Below, piece after piece: positions 17,813-26,013 of a DNA stretch of 64,000 bases. Within the stretch, counting starts at the first letter, position 1, and every line of letters starts with the position of its first letter. This DNA comes from a virus: the IMG/VR virus record IMGVR_UViG_3300009431_000014, positions 1 to 64,000 of that record. The stretch is one strand, 5' to 3'. Position numbers and translations under genes: made by a program. The notes under the pieces are model-generated. The model ran no database searches. It was not told the DNA's origin and saw only the letters and a list, made by a program, of their open reading frames with translations.

Positions 17813-18366
17813 AAAATATACAGCAACTTTTAGAGTCTGTTGAACATGAGGGACTAAGGACTGTTTTAATCGATACATACTCTCATGTCAATGACGAGTT
17901 CATGAATAAGCCTGCTGCAGTTAAGCATCATCACAAAGAGCAGGGTGGAATGGGGAGACACGTGATGGAAGTAATGAACATTGCTTTGGAGACATATGAC
18001 CAGCATCCTGATTGGTATGAGTGCTCCAGAGACGATGTTATCGTGGTGGCATTCTGCCACGACTTCGATAAGTTGGGTCGCTATGTTGCACTGGCTGCGA
18101 ATCACTGGAAACGACAGAAGAAATACGGTGGAGCGGAGTTCGAATACGCTGAGGATAAAGTGAAACTACACGAATCTGCAGAAACTGTGATGACGTGTGC
18201 GAAGCTTGGTATACCTATGAATCCGATGAGAGTTAACGCAATCTGTTATCATCACGGTGGATGGGCAGACGGTAAACCATCCACAGGCTTGATGACTCCG
18301 TTGGCAGTTCTAATCCATACGGCAGATATCTTGAGCACTAAAATCTTCGGACAAAAGCAGGAGTAA
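17809..18366 (+). CDS. HD-domain phosphohydrolase (185 aa)
   Basis: Metal ligands expected for an HD hydrolase are visible: GRHVMEVM, the HD pair in FCHDFDKLG and a later YHHGG and HTADIL. The order resembles YhaM-type HD domains. Substrate is unknown, a nucleotide or a nucleic acid end. The ATGA overlaps the previous stop. Confidence 0.7.
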   Translation: MKNIQQLLESVEHEGLRTVLIDTYSHVNDEFMNKPAAVKHHHKEQGGMGRHVMEVMNIALETYDQHPDWYECSRDDVIVVAFCHDFDKLGRYVALAANHWKRQKKYGGAEFEYAEDKVKLHESAETVMTCAKLGIPMNPMRVNAICYHHGGWADGKPSTGLMTPLAVLIHTADILSTKIFGQKQE

Positions 18367-18368
18367 AA

Positions 18369-18605
18369 ATGAGTGCTGATAATGGAATATATTTACATAA
18401 GTTTAGAAAGGGTTGGAAAGTAATCCATGCCCAAGCAATAGAGAATATTTACTGGCAAAAAGGAGAAAAGAAATATAATTACAATATTCTTTACAGCTAT
18501 TTCAAACATAGCCCTTGGTTTAAAACTAAAGAGGAAGCGTTAGAATATGCTTTTAAATTACATAAAGAATATGAATGGACAGAATATGGAATATGTGAAG
18601 TATAA
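18369..18605 (+). CDS. Conserved small phage protein (78 aa)
   Basis: Begins MSADNGIYLHKF, a start I recall from many phage proteins of unknown function. Tyr- and Lys-rich. The gene is visibly more AT-rich than its neighbours, a possible sign of later acquisition. Confidence 0.6.
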   Translation: MSADNGIYLHKFRKGWKVIHAQAIENIYWQKGEKKYNYNILYSYFKHSPWFKTKEEALEYAFKLHKEYEWTEYGICEV

Positions 18606-18683
18606 ATAAAACTGTGGATTGGTGGTATGGAGCTGACCGACAAAGCAAAGCTACTTATCCTAGAGATCTAGAATGGGGGACAC

Positions 18684-18833
18684 ATGACAGTCAAAAAGCT
18701 AATTGAAAAATATGTCGAACTCCAGAAGCAAAATTATGAGAGCATCTTGATTAGTCAGGTTGTCAACGATCTCAGACAAATCCAGATGCAGAATGATCTG
18801 AGAGCTGCGAGAAGAAAAGGACTTATTGTATGA
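18684..18833 (+). CDS. Small helical protein (49 aa)
   Basis: ATG 18684 (after GGGGGACAC) to TGA 18831-18833; its end overlaps the next ATG. Product is one long amphipathic helix rich in Gln, Lys and Arg. Confidence 0.5.
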   Translation: MTVKKLIEKYVELQKQNYESILISQVVNDLRQIQMQNDLRAARRKGLIV

Positions 18834-19015
18834 AATTCGTGATGTCAATCAACATTCAACATCTCCGTGAAGGAGACTTCTTCGAACTCTCTATCCATAG
18901 TCCGAGACTGAAATCAAGTTTCTTATTAGATCGTAATCAACTTAATAATGTAAGAGTCTTAATTGAGCGAGCACTTATTGATTCTAAGATTAAAAATAAC
19001 AAAGAATTACCGTAA
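18830..19015 (+). CDS. Hypothetical protein (61 aa)
   Basis: ATGA overlap with the previous gene. Short alpha/beta protein (INIQHLREGDFFELSIHSP). No family was recognised. Confidence 0.5.
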   Translation: MKFVMSINIQHLREGDFFELSIHSPRLKSSFLLDRNQLNNVRVLIERALIDSKIKNNKELP

Positions 19016-19030
19016 GGTTAACCCCTCTTT

Positions 19031-19051
19031 TTCGTTTAGTTGGTTGAGCGG
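19031..19051 (+). promoter_or_regulatory. Start-associated motif, copy 4
   Basis: TTCGTTTAGTTGGTTGAGCG, sharing 15 consecutive bases with copies 2 and 3. It lies 11 bases before ATG 19063 with GGAAGGAGG in between. Confidence 0.5.
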
Positions 19052-19062
19052 AAGGAGGGGTA

Positions 19063-19377
19063 ATGCATAATCAGTTGGATGAGTATTGTAAGAACGATGA
19101 TATGATGGCTTTATTTTATGATGAGTATATCGTTCAAGGGAACATCCCCAGTTACGAAGAGGTTCAAGCTACCGTTCGATTCTTCACTACTTTCTCCATC
19201 GGTTGTCTCCAACGTGGTTTAGATAGTGTTGGTCAGAGTATGGGGCGTCGTTTGGATGCGTATATTGGTTTGTTACGTAGAATTGGTTGGAAGAGTGGCA
19301 AATATCTCGCAGGTGGGAGAACTTTTGGTTTGGAGACAATAATTAGCGGAGCACTGACTCCGTATTTGGGAGAGTAA
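19063..19377 (+). CDS. Hypothetical protein (104 aa)
   Basis: Helical protein with YEEVQATVRFFTTFSIGCLQ. No family was recognised. Start fixed by AAGGAGGGGTA; a start-associated motif precedes it. Confidence 0.55.
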   Translation: MHNQLDEYCKNDDMMALFYDEYIVQGNIPSYEEVQATVRFFTTFSIGCLQRGLDSVGQSMGRRLDAYIGLLRRIGWKSGKYLAGGRTFGLETIISGALTPYLGE

Positions 19378-19530
19378 ATGTATAATGACCGAATAACTTT
19401 AGATAGAGCTCTCAGCAGATTCGAGAGAAGGTGGAGACGGAATAAGAAGTACCGTTTTCTTCAGCTCTTTAAGATCTTAGCTTGGGTATTCTTAGGTTAT
19501 TTCATAGCAAGGATGGTTCACTTTGGTTAG
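19378..19530 (+). CDS. Small single-pass membrane protein (50 aa)
   Basis: ATG 19378, TAG 19528-19530. A very basic stretch (RFERRWRRNKKYR) is followed by a hydrophobic segment (FLQLFKILAWVFLGYFIA), giving one membrane helix. It begins immediately after the previous stop. Confidence 0.5.
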   Translation: MYNDRITLDRALSRFERRWRRNKKYRFLQLFKILAWVFLGYFIARMVHFG

Positions 19531-20137
19531 ACTTAGATGTGATAATCAAAATTGTTTACATAACAGAGATAATTTCTGTACTTCTCCACAGATTGAGATC
19601 GATCACGTTGGGTTCTGTCTGGGGCTGGAAGAATTGCCAGAAGAGAATGTTAATCCTAAGGAGGATAAGATGACAAAAATTAGAACTTATTTCGCATCGG
19701 GTTGGTTCACGAAGAATCAGCAGAGCACTTATGAGCAGCTCAAAGAGATCCTGGATACGATGGATGAGACTTTTGAGGTATTCTACCCAAAGCATGCATC
19801 CGCAGATCTCCAGGGGAATCTAAGTGACCCGAAGGTTAGAGCAGAGATCTTCGAGAAGAATGTCCGAGCAATTGATCAAGCGGATCTTGTGATTTGTTCT
19901 ACTGAAGACAAGGACACAGGTTCTATCATGGAAGCAGGTTATGCGACTGCGAAGTCGAAGCCTATTGTTTATGCGAACTTCCATCTTGGAGATGCTCCGT
20001 TCAACTTGATGTTAACGGAGTCTGGGATTGCGATTGCGAAGACTGCTGAGACGTTCTTGGAGATCTTACAGCTCATCAAGTCTGAAGGTCTTGAGTCTCC
20101 AAAGCTCCAGCAGTACTTAGAACAGGATGCTGAGTAA
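19523..20137 (+). CDS. Nucleoside 2-deoxyribosyltransferase with N-terminal Cys-rich module (204 aa)
   Basis: The catalytic part starts at Met50 (ATG 19670): IRTYFASGWF, then ADLVICSTEDKDTGSIMEAGYA, where the Glu of SIMEAG is the expected nucleophile. The family swaps bases on deoxynucleosides. Residues 1-49, from a TTG at 19523, form a Cys-rich module (CDNQNC…C…C) with no stop before the enzyme. Yet ATG 19670 has a perfect AAGGAGG, so a full-length and a short form may both be made. Its neighbours are other nucleotide genes. Confidence 0.75.
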   Translation: MVRLRCDNQNCLHNRDNFCTSPQIEIDHVGFCLGLEELPEENVNPKEDKMTKIRTYFASGWFTKNQQSTYEQLKEILDTMDETFEVFYPKHASADLQGNLSDPKVRAEIFEKNVRAIDQADLVICSTEDKDTGSIMEAGYATAKSKPIVYANFHLGDAPFNLMLTESGIAIAKTAETFLEILQLIKSEGLESPKLQQYLEQDAE

Positions 20138-20322
20138 TGGTGAAGTGGCATAAAATCAAAAATAATTGGGAACATAAGCAGCCGAAGCACTTTTGGAGTC
20201 ATTGGTTCCATGATACGTATGCTGATATATTAACTTGTGAACGAGGCAAAGTCCAGCGATGTCTTTGTCGAGATTGTAAAGTCTGGTGGGTGAGGATAAA
20301 GAGATGGTGGCACATAAACTAA
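20137..20322 (+). CDS. Small Trp/His/Cys-rich protein (61 aa)
   Basis: Starts on the TAATG of the previous gene. Rich in Trp, Lys and His, with CERGKVQRCLCRDC as a likely zinc site. No family was recognised. Confidence 0.5.
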   Translation: MVKWHKIKNNWEHKQPKHFWSHWFHDTYADILTCERGKVQRCLCRDCKVWWVRIKRWWHIN

Positions 20323-20516
20323 TCGAAACGGAAACTATTCTTGAGGACGACTACCCAGTCTATGCTATGTATTGTTACATCGTAGATAATGTGTTCACTC
20401 GTTCGATGATCCAAGGTACTGTGTTGGATCTTAAGAGAGACCTGGATGCCAAAGAAGTCCGTAAATGCGACCTGTTCGCACACCCAGGAGCTCGAATCGG
20501 TGACAGAGTTGGATAG
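20304..20516 (+). CDS. Hypothetical protein (70 aa)
   Basis: ATG 20304 (MVAHKLIETE…) is chosen over a GTG at 20286. Probably alpha/beta. Its 5' end overlaps the previous gene by 19 bases. No family was recognised. Confidence 0.5.
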   Translation: MVAHKLIETETILEDDYPVYAMYCYIVDNVFTRSMIQGTVLDLKRDLDAKEVRKCDLFAHPGARIGDRVG

Positions 20517-20518
20517 TT

Positions 20519-20538
20519 CACGTTCAGTCTTGTGGAGG
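20519..20538 (+). promoter_or_regulatory. Start-associated motif, copy 5
   Basis: CACGTTCAGTCTTGTGGAGG, closest to the copy at 25521. It ends 7 bases before ATG 20546 and supplies its GGAGG. Confidence 0.4.
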
Positions 20539-20545
20539 TAGGAAG

Positions 20546-21187
20546 ATGTTAAATTTGAAACAGATGTTGAGTGGTGAGATCCGTAAAGCATCTCACGTAA
20601 TTCGTTATTCAAGTATTGAACACGGCAGAGATCAGAACATCGCAGAGCATTCTCATTATGTCACGTTGTATGCGTTGATGATTGGGAGAGATTGTCTTCA
20701 GGCTGGTATGAAGTTGAAGATGGAGAAGTTGTTAATCGATGCTATTATGCACGATGTTGATGAAGTGGTGACTGGAGACTTCATCCGTTCGTTCAAGTAC
20801 TCGAATGATGAGATGCACGCAATGATGGATGATATGGCTTCTTACGGCTGTAAAGAATTGTTACAGCAGTTGGGAGTCCCAGAGCTCCATAAGAATTGGG
20901 AGCATGCGAAAGATACGAAGACAATTGAAGGTCAGATCGTACTAATCGCAGATCTGTTAGAGGTCGTGGCGTATTGTATCACTCGGATTAAGGTTGGGAA
21001 TCAGCATATGAAGACTGTCCTCCGAGGTGCGTATGAGAAATTCATCACCAAGATGGACGGTGCTGTCTATGATCGTTACAAAACTGCAATCGCTGAGGTT
21101 GTGATGCAATATGTCGGAGATGCACCAGAGCAACCTATGCCATTAATGGACTACAAGAAAGAACTTAAGGAGAAGTCTAGTGAGTGA
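20546..21187 (+). CDS. HD-domain 5'-deoxynucleotidase, YfbR-like (213 aa)
   Basis: IAEHSHYVTLYALMIG followed by AIMHDVDEVVTGD is the metal-binding pattern of YfbR/HDDC2 enzymes, which dephosphorylate deoxynucleoside monophosphates. Length is right for the family (E. coli YfbR is 199 aa). It lies next to a DUF1599-like gene, a deoxyribosyltransferase and ThyX, so it probably shapes the phage's nucleotide pool. Confidence 0.78.
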   Translation: MLNLKQMLSGEIRKASHVIRYSSIEHGRDQNIAEHSHYVTLYALMIGRDCLQAGMKLKMEKLLIDAIMHDVDEVVTGDFIRSFKYSNDEMHAMMDDMASYGCKELLQQLGVPELHKNWEHAKDTKTIEGQIVLIADLLEVVAYCITRIKVGNQHMKTVLRGAYEKFITKMDGAVYDRYKTAIAEVVMQYVGDAPEQPMPLMDYKKELKEKSSE

Positions 21188-21680
21188 AGAAACTAAAGAA
21201 TTACCACAACATACCCAAGAAGCACTTGGGATCTTAGACGAGGTCAAATTCCTCATTGAGAACCGTGATCGTCAGTACGGAGGCAGTTGGTATGACTACG
21301 GATTAGACGGTAACTTCTCTCATCTCAAAGAGAAGGTTCTGAGGTTCTCTCACCAAATGAAAGCGGAGTTACCTGCCGAGGTTAGTTCAGATACGCTTTG
21401 GGACTTAATTGTCTGGGCAACGTTCTGTATTGTGTGCTTAAGGAAGAAGCACGAAACCAGCAGAGATCAGCTTGATGGTGAGAAGTACAAGAAAATGTAC
21501 TCTAAGGAACACCTGTACGGTAATCAAGATGAATTAACTGCAGACGATCATTTTATTCTAGCATCGAAGTTCTACAACGCAATCTTCCAGAATTATAAGA
21601 ATCGTCAGCGAATCCCGAAGGTGATGATCGAAGAATTCATAGTCTCATTGGAGAGACTAAGGAATAAGTTGGAAGAATAA
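21180..21680 (+). CDS. DUF1599-like protein (166 aa)
   Basis: DRQYGGSWYDYG…LKEKVLRFSH…LWDLIVWATFCIVCL resembles DUF1599, annotated as a nucleotide-modification-associated domain. Start is GTG 21180, overlapping the nucleotidase by 8 bases. A role in nucleotide metabolism is inferred from family and context. Confidence 0.5.
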   Translation: MSEETKELPQHTQEALGILDEVKFLIENRDRQYGGSWYDYGLDGNFSHLKEKVLRFSHQMKAELPAEVSSDTLWDLIVWATFCIVCLRKKHETSRDQLDGEKYKKMYSKEHLYGNQDELTADDHFILASKFYNAIFQNYKNRQRIPKVMIEEFIVSLERLRNKLEE

Positions 21681-21691
21681 GGAGGTGCTCT

Positions 21692-22009
21692 ATGGGGGAG
21701 AAGTCTGATTATAATAGTGATATCCGCAGCTACGAAGATATGTTAGCAAGATACAAGCACGGTGTTGGTTATCGAGTCGCTCGGTATAGTGCGGATAAGG
21801 TCAACCGCAGTCTCCCTCTCAAGAGAGCAGCTGTGAGTTGTAGTACTGTCTTTCGTCAGGGACAGGTGATGAATCTCTCGAAGATCCCTGAGTACCTGAA
21901 GCACTTAGAGTCTCTCTTGGATTCTTTAGATAGAGGTGATCCGAAGCAAGCGGACAATGAGATCCAATACTTCTTATACCCCACTAAGACCAAGATCAGG
22001 AAGAATTAA
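21692..22009 (+). CDS. Hypothetical protein (105 aa)
   Basis: Behind AAGGAGGTGCTCT. Helical, Arg/Ser-rich, ending in a basic tail. No family was recognised. The stop overlaps the next ATG (TAATG). Confidence 0.5.
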   Translation: MGEKSDYNSDIRSYEDMLARYKHGVGYRVARYSADKVNRSLPLKRAAVSCSTVFRQGQVMNLSKIPEYLKHLESLLDSLDRGDPKQADNEIQYFLYPTKTKIRKN

Positions 22010-22095
22010 TGAGCGAACTCTTAATACAAATCATTGTTTGTTTATTAGTACTCGCATATGCGTTCCGAAAACTAGCCGTTCGGCTATCAAACTGA
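22009..22095 (+). CDS. Single-pass membrane peptide (28 aa)
   Basis: ATG 22009 to TGA 22093-22095: MSELLIQIIVCLLVLAYAF then a basic tail. One membrane helix. Supported by TAATG coupling and gapless packing. Confidence 0.4.
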   Translation: MSELLIQIIVCLLVLAYAFRKLAVRLSN

Positions 22096-22107
22096 AGGAG
22101 GAGTCCA

Positions 22108-22941
22108 ATGAAAGAACCTAAAGTCACCCTGCTAACTCACACACCCAATCCTGTACAGACTTTACGTGCAGTTTGGGATGTTAGCAAAACCGAGAAACCT
22201 CTGGATTCAATCCTCAAGGCTGGTTCACAACCAGACGATCTTGAGTTGTTCCAGAAAATCATAGCGATGGAAATCCCAGTCGCAGAATTCATCCACTTCA
22301 TCTTCATTCTTGAAGATGTTCCCGTTTACTTCAGAGAACAGCTTGTGAGACATACGGTTGGTGTAGCTTTCTGGATGCAGTCTCATCGAATAACAGACCT
22401 CTCAAGATTCTCGGAAGATCAACTTTATTATACTCCGAAGTCAATCTCCAAAGATCTTCACAACAAGGCAGACCTCGACCACTGTATGGCAGTCATCGGT
22501 GACACTTACGGTAAGCTTGTTCAGCGAGGTGTGCCTCTTGAAGATGCGAGAGCAGTAATGCCTTCAGCGACAATACACCGATTGAACATGGTGGTTGATC
22601 TCCGTTGTTTAATGCATATGATTAAACAGCGTTCTTGTCATATATTGCAAGGCTCGATTTGGAAACCGATTATTGACCAGATTATCCATGAGTTGGAGAT
22701 CAAGGTGGATCCGAGTTTCAAAATGCTCAGGAACCCAGTTTGTGTGCGTCATGGGAAGTTCATCGGATGTCGGTATGATCATGATAACGAGAGGAGACTC
22801 GACGGTAGGGATAAACTCCCACCTTGTTGTCTCTGGATGAAAGAGAAGGGTATCAAAGAAGAGAGTGTGCCGAATCTAGATACTTATATGGAAGGCAAGG
22901 AAGCCATGGTTGAATTCTTTGGTGAGGAGATTGTAGCCTAA
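22108..22941 (+). CDS. thyX: Divergent ThyX-family protein (277 aa)
   Basis: ThyX makes dTMP from dUMP with FAD and methylene-tetrahydrofolate. The fold is recognisable from REQLVRH (76-82), SHRITDLSR (92-100), YYTP, and ARAVMPSATIHRLN followed by RCLMHMIKQRS. The signature RHRxxSxNExSxR is broken: residues 81-94 keep R, H, S and R, but the third residue is Thr and the Asn-Glu pair is replaced by aromatic residues. A C-terminal extension holds four Cys (GCRYDHD…PPCC). It may use an altered pyrimidine substrate (inference). Confidence 0.68.
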   Translation: MKEPKVTLLTHTPNPVQTLRAVWDVSKTEKPLDSILKAGSQPDDLELFQKIIAMEIPVAEFIHFIFILEDVPVYFREQLVRHTVGVAFWMQSHRITDLSRFSEDQLYYTPKSISKDLHNKADLDHCMAVIGDTYGKLVQRGVPLEDARAVMPSATIHRLNMVVDLRCLMHMIKQRSCHILQGSIWKPIIDQIIHELEIKVDPSFKMLRNPVCVRHGKFIGCRYDHDNERRLDGRDKLPPCCLWMKEKGIKEESVPNLDTYMEGKEAMVEFFGEEIVA

Positions 22942-25505
22942 TGGATCAACCTTCTCCTTTATCTCCTGTTTGTCAGAAGTGCACTGCGTGGAATGACACC
23001 ACGAATCCGTTTATTCAGAGTGACGGTTCGGAGAATCCAGATATCCTCTTTGTTGGAGAGGCTCCTGGGGCTGATGAAGAGGCTATGGGTAAGCCCTTCG
23101 TTGGTAAATCTGGACAGTTGCTCCGAGATATAATTGAACAATTAGAGCTTCAATCTTATCGTATTACTAATGCTGTTCGTTGTCGCCCACCACAGAATAA
23201 GTTGAGAGGCACAGAGCCAGACTATTGCAAAAAGTATCTAATCGAGGAGATACTTAGGTGCCGTCCGAAACTGATCGTGACACTTGGAGCTGTGCCTCTC
23301 AAGTCTGTGACTGGGATCAATGGTATCATGAAAGTCCGAAGTGAAATCCAATCTTGGATTCTAGCTAATGAAGAGTATAATCCTTTAGTTCTACCGACAG
23401 TTCATCCTGCTTCTACGATGTATCGACCTGAGAACCTAGAATACCTTATGCAGGACTGCGAGTTGATTCCAGGATTGTTGGAAAGGATAGATCATGATCC
23501 TGTTCAAGAAACCCAGATAGTCTGTGATACTCTTGAGAAGCTTGTTTATGTGATTGAACAATGTCTTAAGACTGATAGGATAGCAATCGATACAGAGACA
23601 ACAGGATTAAATCCTTATCAAGGTGCGGAAGTCATGTTAGCTTCTGTATCTTGGGCAGAAGGTGAATCTGCTGTAATTTTGTTCGATAAGGAACATACCT
23701 TCGATCGGGAACTCAGTCTCCGTTATTTTGATAAAATCCTACGTGTTCCGATAGATAAGGTTTTCCATAATGCAAGATTCGATATTGATATTATTGAGAC
23801 GCATCTAGGACTGAAGGTTCGTCAGTTCGCTGGTGATACGATGATTGCTCAGTTCTTAGCAGATGAGACAACTAAACGTGGGTTGAAGTATTTGACAGGG
23901 CGGTATCTCAAGATCTATAACTATGATGCTCCCTTACAAGACTGGTTCAAGCAGAATCCTAAAGCTCAGAAGCAAGGGATGAAACTCGTACCTAAGGAGT
24001 TGTTATATCCATATGCGTGTAGAGATGCAGATTACACTCGGAGGCTCTCTTATGTTCTAGATGAGACTTTAAAGAAGCTCGGTATGACGGATCTGTATCA
24101 TAAACACATGATTCCCTTGACTCATAATTGTATTAAGATGCGTCAGAATGGTATTAAGATCGATGTGAACCAGCTCCAAGTGCTCACCGAAGAGTATAAA
24201 AAGGAGATCGAGGCATTCAAGGAATACTTTAATAACCATGACATGGTCAAAAGCATGCTTAAAGATAAACATCTTCGGGAGTTACAGGCTCTTAAAGCGA
24301 TCACGCAGGATCCTAAAAGACTCGAGAGACTCTTGGAGCAACAGCAAAAAGATTATTTTAATCCGAATTCTACCAAACAAGTTGCGACTCTCCTGTTCGA
24401 TTACTTACATCTGGCGAAGATTGAAGGGCACAGCACTTCCAAACATGTTCTCGCAGAGTTATCTAAGACAAGTGAAGAGGCTGTGAAGCTGCTTGAGTAC
24501 CGTAAGAAGAACAAGATGTATACTGCTTTCTTAGTTCCAATGCCTGAGTTAATGGATCAGGGTGCGTTCGTGAGACCAGAAGTTATCCCAGATGGGACTC
24601 GTTCTGGTAGGACTTCTTGTCGGAATCCTAATTTACAACAAGCTCCTTGGGATGCTCGTGTCCGTTCTTTGTATTGTACTCGTTGGGAGAAAGGAGCTCT
24701 TTATCTTGTAGACTATTCGCAGATTGAATTGAGAGTCATGGCGATGATGTCTGGGGATCAGACGATGACAAAATTCTATACTGAACTAGACGAACACGGG
24801 AACTTCAAAGACTTCCATACAACGACTGCAGCGAAAGTATATAGAGTTAAGGAAGATCAAGTCGAATCTTGGCAGAGACGCTTCATCAAAACAGTTAACT
24901 TCGGTATAGCTTATGGACGTGGTGCAGTAGCGATTGCAGCTCAGTTCGATCTCGAGGTTGACTATTGTAAGGAGATCATCCAAGATTGGTGGGGACAATT
25001 CCCTCAACTGAGAGCTTGGAGAGATAATTTGCATGCAGAAGCTTCGAAGAACGCTCAGATCCGAACTCCTTACGGTCGGAGAAGAGTACTCCCAGGTGTA
25101 CTTTCTGAGGATCCAAAGATACGGAATAGTTCCTTAAATGCAGCGATCAACTCTCCAGTCCAAGGAACTGCTGCAGATATCTGTAATGAAGCAATGAATC
25201 GTTGTATGAGTTTCATTGAGAAGAATAACCTGAGAACAAAAATCATTATGGTTATCCACGATTCAATTATCTTCGATATCCCTGAGGATGAAGTGCACTA
25301 TGTTGAAGAAGTTTTTATGCCGATTATGGAGAGTATTCGTTATCCTTGGATGGGTAAGATGCCTCTCGTTGTTGAGGCGAAGACTGCAAGAACTTGGGGT
25401 GAGATGGAAGATATGAAGATGCGTGGTGAATGGGAAGGACAATCTGCTAGAACACAAGAATTACAAGCGGGTCAAGAACAAGAAGTTGGGGAGGAATTTT
25501 TATAA
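22941..25505 (+). CDS. polA: UDG-family-4 domain fused to family A DNA polymerase (854 aa)
   Basis: Residues 1-185 are a family 4-type uracil-DNA glycosylase domain: GEAPGADEEAMGKPFVGKSG (39-58), HPAS (155-158) and four Cys (11, 14, 81, 96) spaced for a 4Fe-4S cluster. Next is a 3'-5' exonuclease: DTETTG (217-222), HNARFD (276-281), YACRDADYT (358-366). The polymerase has motif A DYSQIELR (591-598), motif B Arg646, Lys650, Phe654, Tyr658, and motif C HDS (773-775). Phe654 corresponds to Klenow Phe762. All catalytic residues I can place are present. This is the main replicative polymerase. Confidence 0.9.
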   Translation: MDQPSPLSPVCQKCTAWNDTTNPFIQSDGSENPDILFVGEAPGADEEAMGKPFVGKSGQLLRDIIEQLELQSYRITNAVRCRPPQNKLRGTEPDYCKKYLIEEILRCRPKLIVTLGAVPLKSVTGINGIMKVRSEIQSWILANEEYNPLVLPTVHPASTMYRPENLEYLMQDCELIPGLLERIDHDPVQETQIVCDTLEKLVYVIEQCLKTDRIAIDTETTGLNPYQGAEVMLASVSWAEGESAVILFDKEHTFDRELSLRYFDKILRVPIDKVFHNARFDIDIIETHLGLKVRQFAGDTMIAQFLADETTKRGLKYLTGRYLKIYNYDAPLQDWFKQNPKAQKQGMKLVPKELLYPYACRDADYTRRLSYVLDETLKKLGMTDLYHKHMIPLTHNCIKMRQNGIKIDVNQLQVLTEEYKKEIEAFKEYFNNHDMVKSMLKDKHLRELQALKAITQDPKRLERLLEQQQKDYFNPNSTKQVATLLFDYLHLAKIEGHSTSKHVLAELSKTSEEAVKLLEYRKKNKMYTAFLVPMPELMDQGAFVRPEVIPDGTRSGRTSCRNPNLQQAPWDARVRSLYCTRWEKGALYLVDYSQIELRVMAMMSGDQTMTKFYTELDEHGNFKDFHTTTAAKVYRVKEDQVESWQRRFIKTVNFGIAYGRGAVAIAAQFDLEVDYCKEIIQDWWGQFPQLRAWRDNLHAEASKNAQIRTPYGRRRVLPGVLSEDPKIRNSSLNAAINSPVQGTAADICNEAMNRCMSFIEKNNLRTKIIMVIHDSIIFDIPEDEVHYVEEVFMPIMESIRYPWMGKMPLVVEAKTARTWGEMEDMKMRGEWEGQSARTQELQAGQEQEVGEEFL

Positions 25506-25520
25506 TGCTAAGACTGAGAT

Positions 25521-25540
25521 TACGTTCAGTTGGTTGGAGG
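25521..25540 (+). promoter_or_regulatory. Start-associated motif, copy 6
   Basis: TACGTTCAGTTGGTTGGAGG; it supplies the GGAGG for ATG 25551, 10 bases on. The preceding polymerase gene ends 15 bases upstream. Confidence 0.5.
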
Positions 25541-25550
25541 TGAGAAAATT

Positions 25551-26003
25551 ATGCCAATTCCAGATAAGGAACTTCTGAAGCTTCGAGTTAAAGCTGGTAA
25601 AGAATACGATGTCGACTTGAATGAGATGTTGGTTCTTGACGAGAATAACTTGAAGAGTGCTTACCAAGATCAGGGTTCTCTCTTCGCATGGTGGAAAGCT
25701 GCTCGAGCGATCGCACGTCGTTATCGCTCTCAGCTGAACAAGAAACTGAATGAGCGAAGGAGTGCTCTCACGAAGGATCTACGTAGTGAGTCTGATGAGA
25801 AGTTATTGAAGTGGACACTCTCTGATATCGAAGCTCGCATACTACTCGATGACCAGTACAAGCTCCTTGGGGATAAATTAATCGATGCCGATTACCACCA
25901 GGATCTTCTTGACGCAGTAATCGGAGCTCTAGACCATCGTAAAGAGATGTTGATCTCACTCGGAGCTCAGGTGAGACAGGAAATTAACCAGAATCTAAAA
26001 TAG
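25551..26003 (+). CDS. Helical protein, possible UvsY-like recombination mediator (150 aa)
   Basis: All-helical and highly charged: LFAWWKAARAIARRYRSQLNKKL, then a C-terminal helix with LDHRKEMLISLGAQVRQEI. Size (T4 UvsY is 137 aa) and position just before the SSB and RecA genes fit a mediator that loads RecA on SSB-coated DNA. This is inference from context; no diagnostic motif exists. ATG 25551 has GGAGGTGAG. Confidence 0.5.
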   Translation: MPIPDKELLKLRVKAGKEYDVDLNEMLVLDENNLKSAYQDQGSLFAWWKAARAIARRYRSQLNKKLNERRSALTKDLRSESDEKLLKWTLSDIEARILLDDQYKLLGDKLIDADYHQDLLDAVIGALDHRKEMLISLGAQVRQEINQNLK

Positions 26004-26013
26004 GAGGTGTCAG

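Noticed and set aside
17809-18366. Assignment of the HD protein as a Cas3-type or CBASS-related nuclease
   Set aside because: Only the bare HD metal pattern is visible; no helicase, nuclease or sensor partner lies nearby.
18601-18608. T4-type late promoter TATAAATA
   Set aside because: It overlaps a stop codon in an AT-rich gene, another copy lies inside a coding region (17121), and none precedes the head genes.
18627-18671. 14-codon ORF after the 78-residue gene
   Set aside because: No ribosome binding site and no recognisable content.
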